From: Treponema sp.
GTDB lineage: Bacteria > Spirochaetota > Spirochaetia > Treponematales > Treponemataceae
DNA length: 11,080 nt
Reading direction: 5' to 3'
Assembly (NCBI GenBank): GCA_017622055.1
Contig: JAGARY010000456.1
Span: forward strand, 1-11,080
Part shown: one piece after another, positions 7,069 to 11,080 of the stretch
How the letters are laid out: every line of letters starts with the position of its first letter
Numbering within the stretch: the stretch's first letter is position 1
The notes under the pieces: model-generated
What the model was told of the DNA's origin: nothing
Database searches by the model: none
What the model saw: only the letters and a program-made list of their open reading frames with translations
Program-made: the position numbers and the translations under genes

Positions 7069-7995
7069 ATGAGTGATTTATTTGTAGATAACATAGAAGA
7101 AAACGAAGCAGAAAATCTTGCTGCACTTGAAGATAACGATATTGAAATTTTAGAGGAAGAAAATCTAATTTTTGATTATCCATTATTTCAATTAAAACTT
7201 GATTATTCTAGTGAAACAATTTATGCAAAAATGCCAAATAATTCTAAGATTGAAATTGGTAGTTTTGTTGTAATTCCAACAAGATACGGAAAAGATTTAG
7301 CAAAAGTAATGGGGCAAGTTCAAAAACCTGTTGGAATTAAACAAAGTGATATCGTTACAATTGAAAGAAAAGTAACAAAAGAAGATTTAAAAAAGCGAGA
7401 TGAATTAATCCAAAAAGAAAAAGATGCTTTTCCTATTTTTAAAGAAAAAGTTGCTGCCCACAAATTGGATATGAAATTAATCACTACTCACTTTTTATTT
7501 GAAGAACCAAAAGCATTATTTTTCTTTAGTTCAGATAACCGAGTAGACTTTAGAGAGCTTGTAAAAGATTCAGTTTCTATTTTTAAAATGAGAATTGAAC
7601 TTCGCCAAATTGGTGTTAGAGATGAAGCAAGAATTACAGGTGGACTTGGAGTTTGTGGAAGACCTTTCTGTTGTCATTCAGTTTCAGATAAACTTCGTCC
7701 AGTTTCAATTAAAATGGCAAAAGATCAAAACCTTTCATTAAATTCTATGAAAATTTCTGGTCAATGTGGAAGATTGCTTTGTTGTCTTTCTTACGAATAT
7801 GATTGGTACAACGAAACTCGTAAAAAATTACCACAGGAAGGCCTTAATATTCACTATGATGGAACAAACTTTAAAATTACAGAAGTGAATCTTCTTACAA
7901 ATATGGTAAAAATGTTTGGAGACGACGGTCGCTTACTAGAAGTAAATGCAAAACGCTTTTATTTAGATAATAACAACCGTTGGAAGATTAATTAA
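7069..7995 (+). CDS. ricT: RicT/YaaT-like PSP1 domain protein
   Basis: A 308-residue cytoplasmic protein. Residues 1-35 are an acidic extension that the Bacillus protein lacks. The PSP1 core follows (about 36-260), with the cysteine sets CGRPFCC (196-202) and CGRLLCC (233-239) on either side of the hallmark 'PVSIKMAKDQNLSLNxxKISG' (split here as 211-220 and 221-231). In Bacillus subtilis RicT forms the Ric (Y) complex with RicA and RicF, binds [4Fe-4S] clusters through such cysteines, and steers RNase Y mRNA processing. No ricA or ricF is in this window. The gene has GGAAAG at 7058-7063 before ATG and follows the YaaR-like gene by 29 nt, so it is probably the last gene of the operon. The family is certain; the RNase Y role in this organism is inference. 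Confidence 0.93.
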   Translation: MSDLFVDNIEENEAENLAALEDNDIEILEEENLIFDYPLFQLKLDYSSETIYAKMPNNSKIEIGSFVVIPTRYGKDLAKVMGQVQKPVGIKQSDIVTIERKVTKEDLKKRDELIQKEKDAFPIFKEKVAAHKLDMKLITTHFLFEEPKALFFFSSDNRVDFRELVKDSVSIFKMRIELRQIGVRDEARITGGLGVCGRPFCCHSVSDKLRPVSIKMAKDQNLSLNSMKISGQCGRLLCCLSYEYDWYNETRKKLPQEGLNIHYDGTNFKITEVNLLTNMVKMFGDDGRLLEVNAKRFYLDNNNRWKIN

Positions 7996-8000
7996 TAACG

Positions 8001-8028
8001 ATTGAACACCGGCCGCCAGCGGTCTTAC
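8001..8028 (+). repeat. 28-bp hairpin repeat, copy 1
   Basis: Begins ATTGAACACCGG and ends GCGGTCTTAC. The stem is GGCCGC-CA-GCGGTC with one G-U pair. It starts 5 nt after the ricT stop codon. Confidence 0.85.
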
Positions 8029-8035
8029 TGTTGAC

Positions 8036-8064
8036 GGACAACCTAAAAATTGCCTTCGCAATTT
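8036..8064 (+). repeat. 29-bp stem-loop repeat, copy 1
   Basis: Begins GGACAACCTAAAAATTG. Stem AAATTGC/GCAATTT with CTTC loop (8047-8064), followed by GTTTTA. It is identical over all 29 bp to the copy at 8155-8183. It is a plausible first terminator for the ricT operon, though the T-tract is interrupted. Confidence 0.8.
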
Positions 8065-8074
8065 GTTTTAAGAC

Positions 8075-8111
8075 GCAACAAGTTGCTTACCAAGTTTCTT
8101 TCAGAAACTTG
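8075..8111 (+). repeat. Two extra hairpins within the longer repeat interval
   Basis: GCAAC-AA-GTTGC (8075-8086) and a perfect 9-bp palindrome CAAGTTTCT-TTC-AGAAACTTG (8091-8111). They account for the 42 bp by which the first repeat interval exceeds the second. Confidence 0.7.
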
Positions 8112-8120
8112 CGGTTTCCT

Positions 8121-8148
8121 ATTGAACACCGGCCGCCAGCGGCCTTAC
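8121..8148 (+). repeat. 28-bp hairpin repeat, copy 2
   Basis: Same element as at 8001 with stem GGCCGC-CA-GCGGCC, a perfect 6-bp palindrome. Confidence 0.85.
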
Positions 8149-8154
8149 TTTGAA

Positions 8155-8183
8155 GGACAACCTAAAAATTGCCTTCGCAATTT
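8155..8183 (+). repeat. 29-bp stem-loop repeat, copy 2
   Basis: Exact second copy of the 8036-8064 element. Here the stem extends to 9 bp and runs into seven T residues, forming the terminator at 8164-8187. Confidence 0.8.
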
Positions 8184-8187
8184 TTTT
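8164..8187 (+). terminator. Intrinsic terminator-like hairpin after ricT
   Basis: Stem AAAAATTGC (8164-8172), loop CTTC, GCAATTTTT (8177-8185), with the T-run continuing to 8187. It is the best terminator candidate for the M23-bactofilin-YaaR-RicT operon, although the stem has only two G-C pairs. Confidence 0.55.
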
Positions 8188-8198
8188 AACGGTTTCCT

Positions 8199-8226
8199 AT
8201 TGAACACCGACCGCCAGCGGTCTTAC
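8199..8226 (+). repeat. 28-bp hairpin repeat, copy 3
   Basis: Same element with stem GACCGC-CA-GCGGTC, a perfect palindrome. It ends 4 nt before the -35 box of the next gene's promoter. Confidence 0.85.
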
Positions 8227-8230
8227 ACAC

Positions 8231-8259
8231 TTTACGGATAGAAAAAAATGAATTATACT
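8231..8259 (+). promoter_or_regulatory. Promoter placing the start site at the ATG (leaderless)
   Basis: TTTACG (8231-8236), a 17-nt spacer and TATACT (8254-8259). Seven nt downstream of the -10 box is 8266/8267, the first base of the ATG. No Shine-Dalgarno precedes that ATG, which fits a leaderless mRNA. Confidence 0.55.
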
Positions 8260-8266
8260 TTAACTT

Positions 8267-9001
8267 ATGGTAAATATTGTTGACTGGTTAGATTATTATT
8301 CAGATTTTTTTCCTCACCAAGATGTTGAAGTTGAATTTATTGAATCTTATTTAGAAAATCAAGATAATGCGAAATTGCTTTATGTAGAATGTGGAATGGC
8401 ACCACTTTCAAAAGATTTTTTATCAAAATATGATGTTACTTTTACAGATAAATTTTCAGAATATACATCTTTATTAAATAAAAGACTTATTCACAAAAAT
8501 AACAGAGCTCACATCTTTAATTTAGATCCAATAGATATTGCACGATATTTAGCAAAGGACTTTTTTTCAACAATTTTTTGCCTTCACAACAAAATGATTT
8601 TTATGCAAGATGATGTCTTAATCAAAAAGTTTTTGTTTGATTCAAAAATGCTTTTAAAAGAAAACGGCAAAATTATTTTAGGATTATCTAATTTTTCAAA
8701 ATACGATTTACAGAAAGATATTATTGAATTTCCTACAGTAAAAAGTAGCAGAGGCTCTTTAAAAGTTCATTTATCAAAAGATAAAGAATTGGTAAGTTAC
8801 AGACTGAGTGGCGAAATTATTCCGTCAAATGGAAAAACAATTCAAATTTCTCAAAATGAAAAAGTTTTTCCACTTGGTTTAGAAACAATCAAAAAAATTG
8901 CCGAAGAATTAAAATTCAGTTCGGTAGAATTTTTTGGAGATTATTTAAAATCTCCATTCAATAAAAATTCTAGCAATTTAATTTGTGTATTAACAAAATA
9001 A
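8267..9001 (+). CDS. Putative class I SAM-dependent methyltransferase-like protein
   Basis: A 244-residue soluble protein of uncertain function. Residues 37-65 (LLYVECGMAPLSKDF..., then VTFTDKFSEY) fit the first strand, glycine-rich SAM loop and second strand of a class I methyltransferase. The stretch 101-142 (STIFCLHNKM... then FDSKMLLKENGKIILGLSNF) fits the 'motif IV' strand and the 'LLK-GG-L-L' helix/strand. The SAM loop is unusual: ECGMAP instead of D/E-x-G-x-G-x-G, with a single glycine, so cofactor binding may be weak or lost. No NPPY or PC motif indicating a DNA/RNA base methyltransferase is visible. It is likely transcribed alone from the promoter just in front, without a ribosome site. 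It converges on the chemoreceptor gene with 6 nt between stops. The fold call is moderate; substrate unknown. Confidence 0.6.
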   Translation: MVNIVDWLDYYSDFFPHQDVEVEFIESYLENQDNAKLLYVECGMAPLSKDFLSKYDVTFTDKFSEYTSLLNKRLIHKNNRAHIFNLDPIDIARYLAKDFFSTIFCLHNKMIFMQDDVLIKKFLFDSKMLLKENGKIILGLSNFSKYDLQKDIIEFPTVKSSRGSLKVHLSKDKELVSYRLSGEIIPSNGKTIQISQNEKVFPLGLETIKKIAEELKFSSVEFFGDYLKSPFNKNSSNLICVLTK

Positions 9002-9007
9002 AAAATC

Positions 9008-10747
9008 CTATTGCACAACTTCTTTGTGAAGATTTTCCAATCTGTCAACAGCATTTTTTAATCTGTCGGTTGCAGTATTTACAGTATTTGTGGCAGACGA
9101 AATGTTTTCAATTCCGCTTGAGATTTCTCTAATCGTAGCAACAATTTGATCAAAAGCATTTGATTGTTGTTGGATAATGCTTTGAATTTCGTTTGCAGAT
9201 TCAGATGTAATTTCTGAAGAAGTTTTAATTTCTGTAAATTTAGATTCCAAATTAACAGTAAGTTGGCAACCTTCTCCAATGCGTTCGGTTCCACTTTCAG
9301 AAGCAATAATTAAATTATCTGAAGAATGTTGAATTTCGGTAATTCGCTCACGAATCTGTTCTACTGAATCTGTAATACCCGCTGCTAATCTACGAATTTC
9401 GTTTGCAACAATGTGGAATTTTTTTCCAGCATCACCAGCACCAGAAGCTTCAAGTTCCGCATTAAATGCAATAATTCTAGTTTGGTCAGAAATGTCTTTG
9501 ATTATATTTACAATTTCCCAAATACTTTCAATTTTTTCACTTAAAACTCTAATTCCTGTAATTGTAGAAACGTTAGCGTCTGTAATTTCGTTCATTTTTA
9601 CAAGATTTGAACGCAAAGTTTCAAAACCAATTTCAACATTTTCTGTTGTTCTACTGGCAATTTCAGTTACATCAGTAATTTTTTTAAGAATTAAACGAGT
9701 TTGAACGTCATTATCTTCCATAGTTGCCAAAATTTCTTTTACACCTGCAGATTGTTCGTAAGCAGTAGATGCAGTTTCGTTTGCAATTTCAGTTAAATCT
9801 TGAACTGGTTTTACAATGTTTTGCCCAATTCTCTGAATTTTGTCAAAAACAGAACGGAACATTTTTATTACATTATTAATCAAATACATATTGTAAGTAA
9901 TTTCATTAGCAATATCAGTTGGCATTAATTTTACTGTAAATATATCATTCTTAATAATATGTTCCATTGATAATTGAATTTTCTTTGAAGTAGAAGAAAT
10001 AGTTGAAAAGAAAAATAAAACAAGAACAACAGAAACAATAATATTAAACAAAGCAACAAAAACAACCATTATAAATTGAGACGATTTTACAACACCTTCA
10101 TTTCTCATATATGTCAGAATAAAAGTGCTTATGAACAAAACTGTGGTCGCAAATAAAGGAACCACAACAAAATTTAAAAATGATCTATGAAAAGTTAATC
10201 CAAATGTTCTTTTTTCGTGAACATATCTTTCATCCATTCCACGGCTAACAATTTTTTCTGCATATTCAGAACAAATTTTCATAGAAAAAAGCAATCCAAA
10301 TATACCTGCAATATTAGAGCCAAATAAACACGCTGCAACACTTACCAAATTTGTAAAAAAGCCAACTTTTATATAATATTTATACATCAAAGCTAGTAAG
10401 ATTGTACAACCAACAAAATAAACTAATGTTTCATATTGTTTTTTTCTTGGAAAAGATTGAATTTCTTTAAACAATTCAAATGATTCTTCTGGAGAAAGCT
10501 CGTTGTTTTCCCATCTTTCGATTTTTTTAGAAAGATCTTTTGTAATAAGAAGATTCGAAAAAGGAGCAAGAATAAATTGTGCTGGCAAAGCCATAATAAG
10601 AATTGTCCATAAAGCACGTATCATAATATCAGAAGAAGTTTGCATTATGAACATAGAATAAAAATACATAGCACAAACTGAAAGCATATTTGGTATAATT
10701 CCACCCATAAAAATTCTTTGACTAAATGATTTCTTTTTATTTTCCAT
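9008..10747 (-). CDS. Methyl-accepting chemotaxis protein with six-helix membrane domain
   Basis: A 579-residue chemoreceptor. Hydrophobic helices are visible at about 12-36, 41-66, 107-127, 130-157, 189-214 and 225-250, with no large periplasmic loop, so the sensor is probably within the membrane. A short linker follows (250-300), then a long coiled-coil signalling domain (about 310-575). The CheA/CheW-binding tip is at 416-456 and is recognisable (DQTRIIAFNAELEASGAGDA, GKKFHIVANEIRRLA) but departs from the usual 'QTN-LALNAA-EAARAGE-GRGFAVVA-EVR-LA': the conserved arginine of EAARAGE is Gly436, and GRGF is GKKF. The ATG is preceded by AGGAGGG (10757-10763), which overlaps the stop of the upstream receptor gene, so the two are one operon with coupled translation. 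It is expected at the cell pole feeding the CheA-CheY pathway. Confidence 0.9.
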   Translation of the reverse strand: MENKKKSFSQRIFMGGIIPNMLSVCAMYFYSMFIMQTSSDIMIRALWTILIMALPAQFILAPFSNLLITKDLSKKIERWENNELSPEESFELFKEIQSFPRKKQYETLVYFVGCTILLALMYKYYIKVGFFTNLVSVAACLFGSNIAGIFGLLFSMKICSEYAEKIVSRGMDERYVHEKRTFGLTFHRSFLNFVVVPLFATTVLFISTFILTYMRNEGVVKSSQFIMVVFVALFNIIVSVVLVLFFFSTISSTSKKIQLSMEHIIKNDIFTVKLMPTDIANEITYNMYLINNVIKMFRSVFDKIQRIGQNIVKPVQDLTEIANETASTAYEQSAGVKEILATMEDNDVQTRLILKKITDVTEIASRTTENVEIGFETLRSNLVKMNEITDANVSTITGIRVLSEKIESIWEIVNIIKDISDQTRIIAFNAELEASGAGDAGKKFHIVANEIRRLAAGITDSVEQIRERITEIQHSSDNLIIASESGTERIGEGCQLTVNLESKFTEIKTSSEITSESANEIQSIIQQQSNAFDQIVATIREISSGIENISSATNTVNTATDRLKNAVDRLENLHKEVVQ

Positions 10748-10761
10748 AATATCTTACCCTC

Positions 10762-11080
10762 CTACGCCTTGTGTCCATGATTTTCACAGTCTTGTAAAAC
10801 TGGTTGAATAGATTCAAGTTTTGCTGCTTCTGTACAAAGTTCTTCTGCCGAAGTATAAATTGCTTGCGTTGTATCTGAAAAACTATCTGCACCAATTGAA
10901 ATTTGTTTTAATGTAACAACAATTTGTTCAAACGCAGCAGTTTGCTGTTGAATAATTTTTCTAATATCTTCGGAAGCAGTGTCTGTAGTTTCTGAAGAAG
11001 ATTTAATAATGCCAAAGTTATCTTTTAATTCTTCTGCAAGTTTTCCACCTTCAAAAATCTTTTTACTTCCTGTGCTAGAA
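10762..11080 (-). CDS. Methyl-accepting chemotaxis protein, C-terminal part (runs off the right edge)
   Basis: The frame is open from the window edge to TAG at 10764-10762, giving the last 105 residues. It starts SSTGSKKIFEGGKLAEELKD and ends CENHGHKA. It aligns by eye with the C-terminal arm of the downstream receptor: GSKKIFEGG versus GTERIGEGC, then IRKIIQQQTAAFEQIVVTLKQI versus IQSIIQQQSNAFDQIVATIREI. It is therefore a paralogue, and the pair probably arose by tandem duplication followed by divergence. The signalling tip and the membrane domain lie outside the window. Its stop is 14 nt before the ATG of the next receptor and overlaps that gene's Shine-Dalgarno. Confidence 0.88.
   Translation of the reverse strand, partial: SSTGSKKIFEGGKLAEELKDNFGIIKSSSETTDTASEDIRKIIQQQTAAFEQIVVTLKQISIGADSFSDTTQAIYTSAEELCTEAAKLESIQPVLQDCENHGHKA

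Larger units (their letters stand above)
7996..8266. repeat. Hairpin-module repeat region between ricT and the methyltransferase-like gene
   Basis: This 271-bp gap holds no convincing gene. It is a mosaic of short, nearly loop-less palindromes. Three copies of a 28-bp GC-rich element alternate with two copies of a 29-bp AT-rich stem-loop. A 20-bp direct repeat starting CGGTTTCCTATTG (8112-8131 and 8190-8209) joins the units. The first inter-copy interval is 42 bp longer because it carries two more hairpins. GC content of the 28-bp cores is far above the flanks. The layout suggests a REP/MITE-like family that is probably found elsewhere in the genome. Confidence 0.8.

Noticed and set aside
8001..8226. 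CRISPR array
   Set aside because: Only three repeats, unequal intervals (92 and 50 nt), the intervals share sequence with each other, and no cas gene is present.
8050..8241. 63-codon open frame with repeated GFLLNT-x-RQR-x-Y peptide
   Set aside because: It begins at a TTG inside a hairpin repeat, has no ribosome site, and its peptide repeats follow only from the DNA repeats being spaced by multiples of three (120 and 78 bp). Best explained as a by-product of the hairpin array.
8267..9001. TrmN6-type tRNA methyltransferase, as near ricT/yabA in Firmicutes
   Set aside because: No NPPY-like catalytic motif, and the SAM loop is unlike that family.
1..11080. tRNA, rRNA, insertion sequence or phage genes
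   Set aside because: None found by eye: no cloverleaf-like segment, transposase motif or integrase motif on either strand.

Overview
The window looks like a piece of a spirochaete chromosome, most likely a low-GC Treponema or close relative. The evidence is very AT-rich DNA, a treponeme-type 529-residue protein paired with a GAF-GGDEF diguanylate cyclase, divergent chemoreceptors with the NAELEASGAG tip, and an LytM/M23-bactofilin-DUF327-PSP1 gene string. No plasmid, phage or transposase gene is visible. The genus assignment rests on recognising protein families by eye, not on a database search.

Left block, minus strand (1-4711): reading with transcription, a TatD-family metallohydrolase, the tRNA-dihydrouridine synthase DusB, a large soluble protein of unknown function, a GAF-GGDEF diguanylate cyclase and the start of a rhomboid-type membrane protease. 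Genes are tightly packed (3-nt gap tatD-dusB, GTGA overlap before the cyclase). A near-consensus promoter at the end of dusB can drive the last three genes separately. The intergenic region 4712-5027 holds a minus-strand promoter followed by two hairpin/U-tract structures inside the predicted tatD leader. It also holds two inverted repeats and a perfect TTGACA-N18-TATAAT promoter for the plus-strand operon.

Middle block, plus strand (5028-7995): a membrane-anchored M23 peptidase (TTG start), a bactofilin, a DUF327/YaaR protein and a RicT-like PSP1 protein with all its iron-sulfur cysteines. The first two suggest a cell-shape or peptidoglycan module. The last two are neighbours of the same kind as yaaR and yaaT/ricT in Firmicutes.

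The 271-bp gap 7996-8266 is a mosaic of GC-rich and AT-rich hairpin modules. A 28-bp element occurs three times with a compensatory base change that keeps its stem, and a 29-bp terminator-like element occurs twice. Directly after it comes a promoter whose predicted start site falls on the ATG of a methyltransferase-like gene (8267-9001), which suggests a leaderless mRNA.

Right block, minus strand (9008-11080): two tandem chemoreceptors. The downstream one is complete, with six predicted membrane helices and an atypical signalling tip. Only the C-terminal 105 residues of the upstream one lie in the window. The methyltransferase-like gene and the complete chemoreceptor converge with only 6 nt between stop codons.
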